From CAYWNA01 sp964459305 (GTDB lineage: Bacteria; Planctomycetota; Planctomycetia; Pirellulales; Pirellulaceae): a stretch of DNA of 33,359 nucleotides. The position numbers were made by a program, and so were the translations under genes. The stretch is taken from contig CAYWNA010000140.1 in assembly GCA_964459305.1 (NCBI GenBank), forward strand, positions 1 to 33,359. The letters are read 5' to 3'. The notes below the pieces were generated by a model, which was not told where the DNA came from, made no database searches, and saw nothing but the letters and a program-made list of their open reading frames with translations. Of the stretch, positions 8,006 to 16,892 are shown piece by piece. Within the stretch, counting starts at the first letter, position 1; each line of letters opens with the position of its first letter.

Positions 8006-9235
8006 TCACTGGCTCGTAACGGTACTGACCTTCGCCGGTTGGGCATAATCCTGCCAAAGACGGTCGGTGGTTTTCGAATCAGGCTTATCATCGTGCACGC
8101 AGAAACGATGTCGCCACACGTACGATTTGCCGGGCTCGATCGTGAACGAGCCGAGCAGCGCGGGCACGAAACAGAAATAGGGCATGGTAGGATGCAGCCG
8201 TACAGGCTGAGGAAAACGGACATTGGCTGGGTGATCCAGGATCGTCACTCCCGTTGCTTTTCCTTCAACCGGCCCGTACATGTCGACCCAACTCGGGCGC
8301 GTGTGGTTGCCGTTCAGTTTCGTCTTGCCTTCGCTAGTGAGGTAGTCGAAGTTCTTGTGCTCCTGCCAGTCGGCGTGGCCACGGATCATCAAACCGCCGT
8401 AGTGCATCTCCTCGATCACGACCGGTGCGTCGCTGGCGCACGTCTGCGTCGACTCGATATCGAAGAGAAACCGATCGCTGAAGTTGTAGACATGAACTCG
8501 CCAGATCTCGTCGAGCGCAGGTTTCGAGCCCCCAGGGGCCGTCAGATCGACTTGGCGAAGGCGGACCGTGAAGTAGCCAAAGACGGGGCCGCTGGCGGAG
8601 TCAACCAACTCGACGTGCTCGACCTTGCCGGTGCCCGACTTCTGGTCCCAGCCGTCGGTCGGTCGGCCCTCGAAGGTCGTCTTCCGCCAGGCAAACATAA
8701 TCCCGTGCTGGTGAGCGTGATCGGGGTTGAAGTCGTCGGTGACCACCCGGCCCGACGGATTGTAGACGGGGTGGATGTGGCCGCTCTTGGCGTAGCATGG
8801 GTCCTCTCCATCCGGACTGGGTACGACAGCTTGGTTGTATACCAACACGGGCTTCTGCCCAACCTTGACCGTCAGCCGCTTGCCGTCGTCTTGCACCGTC
8901 ACGCTATCCTTGGCTGCGGGCCCGTCGGTCTTGGGAGCGAGGCGGTATCGCCGAGCTTCTCCGGCCGGAAGTTTGTCGCGGAGGATCCAGACAATGCGCG
9001 GATTTTCACCGGGCTGAACCTGCACCGGAATCGACTGATCGTTGTCTATTCGAGTCAGCGTGAATTGTTGGTAGCTTCTCAGCGATTGTGGCACGTCGGT
9101 GGCCACCAGTGCACTTTCTCGGTCAAGATCACCAGCGACGACCTCCAATGTGCCTGACTCCGCGGCGACACACGGATGAGCGATAAAGACAGCGAGCAAC
9201 ACGGAAGCGACACAGATTCGATAATAAGCGGACAT
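8006..9235 (-). CDS. Secreted DUF6807 (PmoA-like) family protein
   Basis: The start is placed at the ATG at 9235, giving 409 residues, because an ideal AAGGAGGTG lies seven bases before it and the preceding gene stops one base earlier. An ATG at 9253 would put this ribosome site inside the frame. The N-terminus ISAYYR-like segment (SAYYRICVASVLLAVFIAHP) is a signal peptide ending near AAES. The body has the His/Asp-rich stretch SGHIHPVYNPSGRVVTDDFNPDHAHQHGI split across about 25-30 residues near position 110-140, and RRFCVHDDK near the C-terminus, both typical of the DUF6807 family. That family is annotated as PmoA-like but is not methane monooxygenase; its members are often found in planctomycete and Bacteroidetes sugar loci. 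Biochemical role is unknown. It appears translationally linked to the upstream oxidoreductase. Confidence 0.83.
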   Translation of the reverse strand: MSAYYRICVASVLLAVFIAHPCVAAESGTLEVVAGDLDRESALVATDVPQSLRSYQQFTLTRIDNDQSIPVQVQPGENPRIVWILRDKLPAGEARRYRLAPKTDGPAAKDSVTVQDDGKRLTVKVGQKPVLVYNQAVVPSPDGEDPCYAKSGHIHPVYNPSGRVVTDDFNPDHAHQHGIMFAWRKTTFEGRPTDGWDQKSGTGKVEHVELVDSASGPVFGYFTVRLRQVDLTAPGGSKPALDEIWRVHVYNFSDRFLFDIESTQTCASDAPVVIEEMHYGGLMIRGHADWQEHKNFDYLTSEGKTKLNGNHTRPSWVDMYGPVEGKATGVTILDHPANVRFPQPVRLHPTMPYFCFVPALLGSFTIEPGKSYVWRHRFCVHDDKPDSKTTDRLWQDYAQPAKVSTVTSQ

Positions 9236-9236
9236 T

Positions 9237-10607
9237 TCACACCTCCTTTTCAATGACCCAAGGTTTACGCATTTCTTCGCGTTGGAAGAACTTCATGGCC
9301 TCGGCGTCGTCGACATGTTCGGTTTCGGGGTCGACGTTCAGGGTCCTGCCACCGGCTCGGCAGCTCATGGTGGCGTAATGCAGCGTCAGGTGGCTGTGGT
9401 GACCGATTTCGATGTCAGCGTTCGGCTTTTGGCGACTGCGGATACACTGGACGAAGTTCTCCTGATGAGGCGAGTCGGGAAAACGGCCATACAGTTGTTC
9501 CTTGACAACTGGCTGCCGGTCTTTGGTCCGAACAAAGACTTGCCATCCGCCGCCCATACGACCGACTTTCATCACGCCCTTGTCGCCGTAGATGTCGATC
9601 CGGGTGGCGACTTGCGGCCAGTGTGGAAACATGTCGCTATTGCGGACGACGGGATCGATCTTGAGCATGTAGGGCGTGTAGAGGGTCAGTTCCAGGCTCA
9701 CCACCAGGTCGTTGTCGTAGGTGAACGTGGCGATCTGGGTGTCAGGCGTATCGGCGGCGCCCTCCGTGTTGAAGCGGCCCCCGGAACAATAGACTTGCTT
9801 GGGAATGTCGAAGCCCACGATCATCCGGGCTTGGTCGAATTGATGGGCGCCGTCGTTGCCCAAATCGCCGATGCAGTAGCGCCACAGATGATGCCAGTGA
9901 TAACGCAGCGTGAAATTGTAGTCGTGTTCCGGGGCCGGGCCATTCCACATGTCCCAGTTGAGGCCCTTGGGTGTGGGTTCGTTCTCTCGCATCGCGAAGT
10001 TGGCCCAGAGTTTTTGGTTCAGCACGCGGACAAAATGGACTTTTCCCAACTTGCCGTCTGCGATGTATTGCCTGGCGGCCATGTTGTACGGGGCGCTGCG
10101 GTTCTGGGTGCCGACCTGGACGACCCGGCCGTACTTCCGGGCGGCCTTGACCATCTGCTGACCCTCCCACGCGTTGTGGCACAGCGGTTTTTCGACATAG
10201 ATGTCCTTGCCTGCCTGGCAGCCCCAAACCGTGGCAAGTGCGTGCCAGTGCGTGGGCGTGGCAACCACGATCGCGTCCACCGATTTGTCGTCCAGCATCT
10301 TGCGGAAATCCTGCTCGCCTTTCGGCGTTTTGCCACCTTGGCAATCCGCGATCGCTTTGGTGTGCTTGTCGATCATGTTCATGTCGACATCGCAGATGTA
10401 GCCAAGTTCGCAGTCGTCGCGCGAGGCGAAACCTCGAGCCAGCGCCGGCCCACGGCCGCGGCAGCCGACAATGGCCATGACAATCTTGTCGCTGGCCGGT
10501 GCGGCGCGAACTGATTCTGGGTTATTCAGGATCGTCAGCCCGGCACCCAAGCCCAGGGCGCTCGTCTTCGAGCGATCGAGAAACCTCCTGCGATTCATCG
10601 TGGTCAT
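9237..10607 (-). CDS. Tat-exported Gfo/Idh/MocA-family oxidoreductase
   Basis: This 456-residue protein has a twin-arginine signal (NRRRFLDRSKTSALGLGAG) and then the nucleotide-binding start VMAIVGCRGRGPALARGF at 43-60. The motif VEKPLC near 138-143 is the EKP signature of the Gfo/Idh/MocA family. The later stretch with DLGNDGAHQFD is common to the planctomycete exported subgroup. Members oxidise or reduce sugars and cyclitols with a tightly bound NAD(P), here presumably outside the cytoplasmic membrane. AGGAG lies eight bases before the ATG at 10607. It is the first gene of the minus-strand unit, with DUF6807 two bases downstream and the M14 fusion after that. The substrate is not predictable from the sequence. 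Confidence 0.92.
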   Translation of the reverse strand: MTTMNRRRFLDRSKTSALGLGAGLTILNNPESVRAAPASDKIVMAIVGCRGRGPALARGFASRDDCELGYICDVDMNMIDKHTKAIADCQGGKTPKGEQDFRKMLDDKSVDAIVVATPTHWHALATVWGCQAGKDIYVEKPLCHNAWEGQQMVKAARKYGRVVQVGTQNRSAPYNMAARQYIADGKLGKVHFVRVLNQKLWANFAMRENEPTPKGLNWDMWNGPAPEHDYNFTLRYHWHHLWRYCIGDLGNDGAHQFDQARMIVGFDIPKQVYCSGGRFNTEGAADTPDTQIATFTYDNDLVVSLELTLYTPYMLKIDPVVRNSDMFPHWPQVATRIDIYGDKGVMKVGRMGGGWQVFVRTKDRQPVVKEQLYGRFPDSPHQENFVQCIRSRQKPNADIEIGHHSHLTLHYATMSCRAGGRTLNVDPETEHVDDAEAMKFFQREEMRKPWVIEKEV

Positions 10608-10978
10608 GATTCATGCTCCTGCCGACATAGGGACTTACCGCTCTTGGAACCGTCACGAGTGATTGTAATCTCTTAGAACTGCGGGCCAATTGGGAACACA
10701 TCAGAATATCAAATCTGAGCTTGCACGCATGCCGAACCGCAGGCCCGGTGTTTCTTGGGTTGAGAAACTTGTTTTGGACCACGTTTCGGCTTATCGTGTG
10801 AGTGCGACGGTTCGTAGTCCAGCCTTTAGGCGGAATTCGCACGGATCATCTGCGACGGGCGCCGCCTAAAGGCGGTACTACGGACGAACTGAACAGTCTC
10901 GTGTCGTGGAGCAGCCCTGAGGGCCCCGCGAGGCGTACTTCAACCAGCACAACTCCAAGTAGACAAAGGTGACTGATC
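10608..10978. other. Divergent intergenic region
   Basis: This 371-base spacer lies between the divergent Gfo/Idh and MFS genes and probably contains promoters for both units of the catabolic-looking locus. The inverted repeat at 10814-10881 is the only strong structure. I saw no clear operator and no coding frame with a recognisable product. Confidence 0.5.
10814..10881. repeat. Imperfect inverted repeat with TTTAGGCGG arms
   Basis: Left arm 10814-10833 (GTAGTCCAGCCTTTAGGCGG) pairs with right arm 10862-10881 (CCGCCTAAAGGCGGTACTAC) at 17 of 20 positions; the inner twelve bases are perfect. The loop is 28 bases. GTAGTACCGCCTTTAGGCGG-type palindromes are, as I recall, dispersed in planctomycete genomes. 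The role here is unknown. Confidence 0.75.
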
Positions 10979-12178
10979 ATGGATTTGGCGATTCCAACGT
11001 GGATTGCGGGTCTGCTGGCCTGCGGTATGGGCGTGGCGTTGCTAGGCAGCGTGAAGATTGCCTTGGCACAGCGGCTTCAGATAGACGAAGCCCGCGTGGG
11101 AGGCCTGGTGTCGATGTTTGGCTTCGCCATGATTCCGGTGATCCTGGCGATGGGTTTTCTGACCGACCGCTTCGGACCGCAACTGGTTTCGATTACCGGG
11201 TCAATTCTGATGGCTTTCAGTCTCGTGGTATTGGCTCGCTCGGCCAAGTACTGGTCTGCGCTGTTGGCCGTGCTACTGCTTAGTGCGGGTTGGTCAGCGT
11301 TGGTGAACGTGCTGAACGTGCTGATGCAGTCTGCGTTTGGCGGCACTGAGACCTACGCCATGAATCTGGGTAATTTCTTTTTCGGACTCGGAGCCTTCTT
11401 GACACCGTTGGCGATCGCATTTCTTCTGAAACGAGCAGGCTACGTACCGGCTTTGCTCGTGCTAGCTGCGGTGGCTCTGGTGTCAGGTTTCTTGGCGCTG
11501 GGTGTGGATTTCCAGGAATTCGCCCAGGGGACTGGCGAACAGCCCGCAGTGGAAGCTGCCGACGTGGAAAGTACGGAGCTCGGTGTCGGCGCGTTGCTGG
11601 TCGACCCGATCATGTGGCTGACGGCCTTGGCGCTGCTGTTCTACGCTCCAATGGAGGCCACCATGGCGGCCTGGGCCACGACCTACCTGGGCGACAAGGG
11701 CCTATCTGAAGGGCGGGCGGCCACGATGCTGTCCGGATTCTGGCTGGCGTTCATGTGCTCACGCCTCGCGACGGCCCTGGCTGTATGGAAGTTTCCTTTG
11801 CCGGATGGCGGAGACACAGCTCTGATTATCGGCCTTTCGCTTCTATGCGTCCTGGTGTGGGCAGGTGTCGTGTTTAGTCCCAGCCGCGCCATGGCTGGCA
11901 CAATGGTCGTTCTGGCAGGACTCGTGTTCGGGCCTACTTTTCCAACAATCATCGGTGTTCTCATGGGCCATGTGAAACAGGATATCAGTCCGGACCTTGC
12001 GGGACGCGCGGTGGGCGTCTTCTTCGCAGTCGGCGGTATCGGTTGGTCGGTGATCCCCATGCTGATCGGCGCTTACGCCGGCAAGACGAGTGTCCAGCGT
12101 GGATTCCTCATCGCGGTTGGTGCGGCTGTTGGACTCACGGTCATGGCCGTGGCTTTGCACTTCACGGCCGGCGGGTGA
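10979..12178 (+). CDS. MFS transporter
   Basis: This 399-residue protein has about twelve hydrophobic segments and lacks a cleavable signal. The loop after the second segment, GFLTDRFGPQ at about 55-64, is the conserved motif of the major facilitator superfamily. A central hydrophilic stretch near 180-200 (rich in Glu and Ala) separates the two six-helix halves. It should sit in the cytoplasmic membrane and move a small solute, perhaps a mono- or disaccharide given the neighbours. It is followed by the heparinase II/III-like gene, whose chosen start is 75 bases after this stop, so cotranscription is likely. Direction and substrate are not determinable. Confidence 0.88.
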   Translation: MDLAIPTWIAGLLACGMGVALLGSVKIALAQRLQIDEARVGGLVSMFGFAMIPVILAMGFLTDRFGPQLVSITGSILMAFSLVVLARSAKYWSALLAVLLLSAGWSALVNVLNVLMQSAFGGTETYAMNLGNFFFGLGAFLTPLAIAFLLKRAGYVPALLVLAAVALVSGFLALGVDFQEFAQGTGEQPAVEAADVESTELGVGALLVDPIMWLTALALLFYAPMEATMAAWATTYLGDKGLSEGRAATMLSGFWLAFMCSRLATALAVWKFPLPDGGDTALIIGLSLLCVLVWAGVVFSPSRAMAGTMVVLAGLVFGPTFPTIIGVLMGHVKQDISPDLAGRAVGVFFAVGGIGWSVIPMLIGAYAGKTSVQRGFLIAVGAAVGLTVMAVALHFTAGG

Positions 12179-12252
12179 GCGTGGCCAAGCTGCGATTTCG
12201 CTTTGTGCAGCCACTCTCGCGGCGTGCGGCCCAATCCTTGGGGACGAATACG

Positions 12253-15200
12253 ATGTTTGGGATGACCAAATGGCGCACGGTTGCTTTGGCCGTATGGCTT
12301 TCAACGATTGGCCTTGGTCGTGCAGATGAAAGCGCTGACGTTTCCGACCGAAAGTCCAAGTACGTCGCCCGCGTGACTCGTGGCGACGGGTTCATGCCCT
12401 GGCAGGATCGCGGCGTGTCCGATGATGAGGTGGCGTTTCGCACGGAGATTGAAGCTCGTAAGGACCGGATGCTCGCCGCGAGGGTTCCGGTCGGCCATCC
12501 GGTGATGCTCTCGCCGGAGGAGATCGCGCAGGCGAAACGTAACATCAACGAGGTGGATTGGGCGCAGGCGTGGTTCAGGGGGCAAAAGGGAATCGCGGGC
12601 TATGTGATCAGCCAGCCGGACAAGTACGTCGAGGAAATGATCCCTGAATTGACACCCGGTTTCGATTACGCGTTCACCTGTCCGAATTGCGTTGGGGTGA
12701 AATCCCAAGAGGCCGCGTGCAATCCCATTTGGAGCTACCGCAATCCGGACGAGTTGCGATGTCCGTCGTGCGGGCAGGTGTACCCAAGCGAGGATTACCC
12801 GGAAACGGCCCAACTGATGTGTCCGCGTTCCGGCCAAGTGTTTACCTACTATCTCAACGAGCAGGAGCGAACGCATGCGGAAGACCGCTCTGGGAAGTAC
12901 GCCTATCATTGGGTCGGTAGACCCATGCACGTCAGTTTTGTGGGCCTCATCCGCGAACGGAAAATCGTCTTCATGATCGGTGCTGCGAAGCGTCTTGCGT
13001 TCGCACATCGTTTCACCGGCGAAATGCCATATGCGGTGCGTGCGAAAGAGATTCTACTTCGGCTTGCGCATTGCTATCGCAACTGGCTTTATCACGACTA
13101 CTGGGACAGTATTGCAGACTGTGACCCCATGTACGCGGCATATCATGATCGAGACTTGCCGCTGGAATGGAAACGCCATTTGTGCGCCAGCGCGTTTTCC
13201 AAAGACACGGCCGATCGCGCAGCAATGCTTCAGAACTACTGGGGAGCCGGGCGGGTCCATCCAAGCTGTGATGTGGCAACCTATCTCGTGGATATTTGCC
13301 TTGCCTACGATTTGATCTATGACGCGCAGCGGGAGGACGGCTCGCCGTTATGGACGGATGAGGCGCGAACCAAAGTGGAACGGGACCTTTTCATGGAATG
13401 GCTCATGGGCGCGGAGCCGTTCTTGGGCGGGCCCGGCAAGGCAACCAACACGAACAACAAAGCCGGGCGCGTGTATTATCCGATGGCGGCTGTCGCCAAG
13501 TGTCTTGGAATCACCGAATGGGCGGACACTGCGCTGAGTGGATTCGAAGCCCAGTGTGAGCGTTCGCTCGCCTACGACGGCTTCAGCTACGAGAGCCCGG
13601 CGTACACCTTCTCGTCGGCTAGCTACATCGGCGGATTGCTGGGGATCGCGGAATCGCTTCACGGCTTCCCGTGGCCGGAAGGCTACAGTGGGCGATCTGG
13701 CACGGTAAACCTATTCCAGGACAGCGGCCGGTTTCGTCTGCTGATGCTTGCCCTGGTCGATCACTTGCTTCCCGATGGCCGATTGCCACCGTTGGCGGAT
13801 ACGTCGGTTGCCAGCAGACCCAGCCGCCACATTGTCGATGTTGGATTCAAGCGCCTTCCGCAAGACTATGCCAGTCTATTCCAGGTCGCCAGTCGTTGGT
13901 CCCGACCGTCCGAGTACGCTGCGCTTCACATTGACGCCTCGACAGTCCAGACGGTGGTGGACGAAGACGTGGGATTGGACCCGCCGGAAATCTATTTCCC
14001 TTCGCTGATGACGGCCTTTCTCCGGCATGGGGCAGGTCCACAGGCGGCGGCGCTGACTCTTACCTTCTCGCCCGACGGCGGGCACCGCCAACACGACAAC
14101 CTCTCGCTGTTTTATACAGACCGGGGGCAGACGATTTTGGGGGATCAGGGATATATCGGCGACACACCAATGAACCGGTGGATCCGGAGCACGTTCAGCC
14201 ACAATCTGGTGGTCGTCGACGATAGTGAGCAACTCAAACGCAAAGGCAACGATCGGCGACGCCCCAATCTTCACCTGATGGCGACCTCGCCCAAGGTATC
14301 GGTCGTAGAAGCCTCTTCGCGGGTGTATTCGCAATGCGACCAGTACCGGCGAACCGTCGCGCTGGTCAAGGGGCCTGGTGCCGAGACCTTTGCCGTTGAC
14401 ATTTTCCGAGTCCGTGGCGGCAAGAAGCACGCCTACCGTGTGTTCAGTGAATTGGCCGCGAGCGACGCACCCGATGGCAAACTCCGATTCGAACGGGTGG
14501 ACATGCCACCCGAGTCGCCGCTGCCCAAGGTTGGCGGGAGCACGAAGCCGGAGGACATCTTCGGGTTGCGCGACCTCCGATCCTGCGGCGATCCCCTGCC
14601 CGCGTGGCAGGCGATTTGGTCGCAGCCGGATCGCTCCTATCGTCTGTGGCTGCTCTCCCAGGTCGATCGAGTGGATGCTTCGAACGGCCCGGGGCAGGAA
14701 CACGGAAAGCAAATGGGCCGAAGGGTGCGATATGTGGATGCGGTTCGCACGGGAGATGGGCTGAACAGCGTTTTTGTCGCTATCCACGAGCCAAGCGGTC
14801 CAGCGGGCAAATGGGCGATTCACTCAGCCAGAAGGATCGAAGTTGCTCCAGAGGCCGGCTCGGAAGCCGTCGCGGTGAAGGTCGAATCCGTTTGGGGAGA
14901 CTACCTGATTTTGAGCAACTTCGCCGGCCAGGCTGAAATCGACGGAACACGATTCGAAGGCGACTTTGGTGTCCTGTGTCTAACGCCAAAAGACCAGAAA
15001 TGGCTGTTCGCTGTGGGCGCACAGACACTCGAACAAGATGCCTTTGGTTTCTCCGGCACGAGCGCCCGGTGGTCCGGCGAGGTGTCGGGCAGCACCGATA
15101 CGGTCATCAGCACGGCGACCGAGAAACCTCACGACTGGCCATCGTTACCCGATAGTTGCCAGAACCATGTGCTGGTCCACGATGGGGCGTACAACACAGG

Positions 15201-15315
15201 CTTCCCAATCGAGGAGGTGGGAACAAAGTCGATCACCCTCCGTCGTTTCCCATTGCCTGGTGTGACATCGTTCCAATTGCCTGCCGTGAGATATCTGTCC
15301 CAGGATGTCGAATGA
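12253..15315 (+). CDS. Secreted heparinase II/III-type protein with a Cys4 zinc-ribbon-like insertion
   Basis: I start it at the ATG at 12253 (1020 residues): GGGGAC lies about nine bases upstream, and the protein then begins with a signal peptide, MFGMTKWRTVALAVWLSTIG. Earlier in-frame starts overlap the MFS gene and lack a signal. Residues about 250-590 are rich in aromatic and helical segments typical of the alpha/alpha-toroid of polysaccharide lyases. After about 590 the region around SPDGGHRQHDNLSLFY and STFSHNLVVVDD matches the heparinase II/III beta-sandwich domain, with likely functional His residues. An unusual addition near 143-173 has CPNC and CPSC pairs that could bind zinc. The family cleaves uronic-acid polysaccharides by beta-elimination; the true substrate is unknown. 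Confidence 0.85.
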   Translation: MFGMTKWRTVALAVWLSTIGLGRADESADVSDRKSKYVARVTRGDGFMPWQDRGVSDDEVAFRTEIEARKDRMLAARVPVGHPVMLSPEEIAQAKRNINEVDWAQAWFRGQKGIAGYVISQPDKYVEEMIPELTPGFDYAFTCPNCVGVKSQEAACNPIWSYRNPDELRCPSCGQVYPSEDYPETAQLMCPRSGQVFTYYLNEQERTHAEDRSGKYAYHWVGRPMHVSFVGLIRERKIVFMIGAAKRLAFAHRFTGEMPYAVRAKEILLRLAHCYRNWLYHDYWDSIADCDPMYAAYHDRDLPLEWKRHLCASAFSKDTADRAAMLQNYWGAGRVHPSCDVATYLVDICLAYDLIYDAQREDGSPLWTDEARTKVERDLFMEWLMGAEPFLGGPGKATNTNNKAGRVYYPMAAVAKCLGITEWADTALSGFEAQCERSLAYDGFSYESPAYTFSSASYIGGLLGIAESLHGFPWPEGYSGRSGTVNLFQDSGRFRLLMLALVDHLLPDGRLPPLADTSVASRPSRHIVDVGFKRLPQDYASLFQVASRWSRPSEYAALHIDASTVQTVVDEDVGLDPPEIYFPSLMTAFLRHGAGPQAAALTLTFSPDGGHRQHDNLSLFYTDRGQTILGDQGYIGDTPMNRWIRSTFSHNLVVVDDSEQLKRKGNDRRRPNLHLMATSPKVSVVEASSRVYSQCDQYRRTVALVKGPGAETFAVDIFRVRGGKKHAYRVFSELAASDAPDGKLRFERVDMPPESPLPKVGGSTKPEDIFGLRDLRSCGDPLPAWQAIWSQPDRSYRLWLLSQVDRVDASNGPGQEHGKQMGRRVRYVDAVRTGDGLNSVFVAIHEPSGPAGKWAIHSARRIEVAPEAGSEAVAVKVESVWGDYLILSNFAGQAEIDGTRFEGDFGVLCLTPKDQKWLFAVGAQTLEQDAFGFSGTSARWSGEVSGSTDTVISTATEKPHDWPSLPDSCQNHVLVHDGAYNTGFPIEEVGTKSITLRRFPLPGVTSFQLPAVRYLSQDVE

Positions 15316-15483
15316 GCGTTGGTTGACAATCAGATGAAAACGCGAGCCAGATGGGACGCTGCCTCCATCGGCATTGACATCGGGCATGCATGAACCGGGC
15401 CCGCGTGACAGCCGCCAGATCAGGTGTGCGGCGGCGGACGTTACGTTCAGTTGAATGCGCCCGCAGCAAGGCGGAGCGGATTG

Positions 15484-15645
15484 CTACGGAGGAGCCTCGT
15501 CAGTAATAGGAGGCGCCTTAGCTCCTGCCTCAGGTTTAGGAGCGGGCTGCGTCGCTTCGATTTCCGAATCATCCCCACCGCCGCACCCTGGCATGGAGCC
15601 GATCAGGGATAGCCCAAGAAGAATGCACCAAATCTTACGCATCAT
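15484..15645 (-). CDS. Small lipoprotein (53 residues) downstream of the DUF1559 gene
   Basis: A short frame runs from the ATG at 15645 to TAG at 15484-15486 (MMRKIWCILLGLSLIGSM, then PGCGGGDD). It has a Lys/Arg N-terminus, a hydrophobic core and a Cys at residue 21 in MPGC, a lipobox-like cleavage site. The mature part is Pro/Ala/Glu-rich and ends in EAPP. AAGGG lies seven bases before the ATG. It follows the DUF1559 gene on the same strand after a 75-base gap. Planctomycetes often place a tiny lipoprotein after a DUF1559 gene, which supports this call. The function is unknown; a periplasmic or outer-envelope partner of the pilin-like protein is a guess. The second ATG at 15642 is an alternative start. 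Confidence 0.8.
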   Translation of the reverse strand: MMRKIWCILLGLSLIGSMPGCGGGDDSEIEATQPAPKPEAGAKAPPITDEAPP

Positions 15646-15720
15646 GCTGTTACCCTTCAGTCAGTTTGGCGGCAACCAGGCGCCGGATAGCCCTATCTGG
15701 AATTCCCACAATACCAATGG

Positions 15721-16686
15721 TTACGGATACCCTTCCGTGTCCTTGGCATCGCGCATGCCTGAGAGGTTTCTGAAGATGTTAATGTCAATGTCCCTGGAAA
15801 TGCTGGTAGTCGCTCCGTCAGCGATACAGAACTGAACAACTCCAGGATGTTGACTGTCATACTGAAACCAGCCACCCGTCTCTGTATTGGACAAGCCCCA
15901 GTATGTTGCCATCGCGCCACATCCCATCCACGAGTAACGATACTCAACAGTGGGTCTTCCCCCCAGCGCTTCACCAAATGCGATGGTATTGCTGGAACCA
16001 TCTGTGATGGAATTGAAGCTGTTCTTCGAGCGCTTCGCATAAATCCCTTCGTAGGGAGCCCATGAGTTCCTAGTTTTTCCTATGACTCCGGCACACCCGA
16101 GATAGTTCGTCCAGCCTATCTTGGGGTAGTTGCCACTCCAATAGCCTATCTGGAATATACTGTCGTTGTACTGGACAAGAACAGCCCCCATCCCGTCCGA
16201 TGGGATATCGTTCGTGGCTGACGGACAGATGAATGCGTCTATCTTCTCGTGCGCCATCTTCCAGGCCTCGGATCTGTCCGGAGACCGCCAATAGTAGTGC
16301 GCATTGCCTGTTCCAGGTGGGTTATCGACATCCCAAAGAGACGACATTACCCCGGTTCCATACGATTGCGAATCGATCGGCTCGTGAATGTTCCCCAACT
16401 CGATGTAGGGAAGCAGGAAAGCGAGAAGCCCCGTGTGCTGCCTGTCCCAACTGAACTGCCACGAATCCTGGTGCCCCACGTAGCCGGGCGGAAACCGACC
16501 ATAGGTATCCTGGAAATTGTGTGCCGCAAGTCCCAGTTGCTTAACGTTGTTAGTACACTCCGCCCGCCGCGCCGCCTCTCGCGCCATCTGGATTGCCGGC
16601 AGAAGGAGCGCAACAAGAATGCCGATGATGGCGATAACCACCAGCAGTTCGACCAACGTGAACGCTCTGTTCCGACGTCCAAGCAT
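15721..16686 (-). CDS. DUF1559 protein with type IV pilin-like N-terminus
   Basis: This 321-residue protein begins with a short basic leader and then AFTLVELLVVIAIIGILVAL, the prepilin N-methylation motif and hydrophobic helix; cleavage is expected before F or the adjacent residue with E at position five. The DUF1559 body follows: RRAECTNNVKQLGLAAHNFQ, then FPPGYV, and the C-terminal VVQFCIADGATTSISRDID, which is the usual H-x-G-x-x-x-F-x-x-A-D-G end. These proteins are hugely expanded in planctomycetes and are thought to be envelope or pseudopilin-like components; their job is unsettled. AAGGAGG precedes the ATG by six bases. A possible promoter lies at 16794-16822. A small lipoprotein gene follows downstream. 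Confidence 0.93.
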   Translation of the reverse strand: MLGRRNRAFTLVELLVVIAIIGILVALLLPAIQMAREAARRAECTNNVKQLGLAAHNFQDTYGRFPPGYVGHQDSWQFSWDRQHTGLLAFLLPYIELGNIHEPIDSQSYGTGVMSSLWDVDNPPGTGNAHYYWRSPDRSEAWKMAHEKIDAFICPSATNDIPSDGMGAVLVQYNDSIFQIGYWSGNYPKIGWTNYLGCAGVIGKTRNSWAPYEGIYAKRSKNSFNSITDGSSNTIAFGEALGGRPTVEYRYSWMGCGAMATYWGLSNTETGGWFQYDSQHPGVVQFCIADGATTSISRDIDINIFRNLSGMRDAKDTEGYP

Positions 16687-16793
16687 GACTAGCCTCCTTC
16701 CGGAACGGGCCGGCTCAGCTTACCGGCGAGAACTAAGAAGAGTAGATAATGTTCTTCATTCCATAGTCTCATTTGGCGCCACAGGCCAGAGTC

Positions 16794-16822
16794 AATTTAA
16801 CTGCCATTTTGCCGGTCGTCAA
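16794..16822 (-). promoter_or_regulatory. Possible sigma70-type promoter of the DUF1559 gene
   Basis: On the minus strand TTGACG is followed after exactly 17 bases by TAAATT. The -35 matches the consensus at five of six positions and the -10 at four of six. It lies about 108 bases before the DUF1559 ATG, on the correct strand. Planctomycete promoter rules are not well known, so this is tentative. Confidence 0.35.
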
Positions 16823-16892
16823 CGACTTTCGGGTTATCCCATGCGAAAAGTTCTTGCGAGGCGCTGTCGGTTCCCATATTCTCCGAGACCCG

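Noticed and set aside
7988..9157. A 389-residue plus-strand frame antisense to the DUF6807 gene
   Set aside because: The minus-strand gene has a signal peptide, an ideal ribosome site and family motifs; the plus frame has none.
9282..10514. A 410-residue plus-strand frame antisense to the Gfo/Idh gene
   Set aside because: The Tat signal and EKP motif on the minus strand define the real gene; the plus frame is a shadow.
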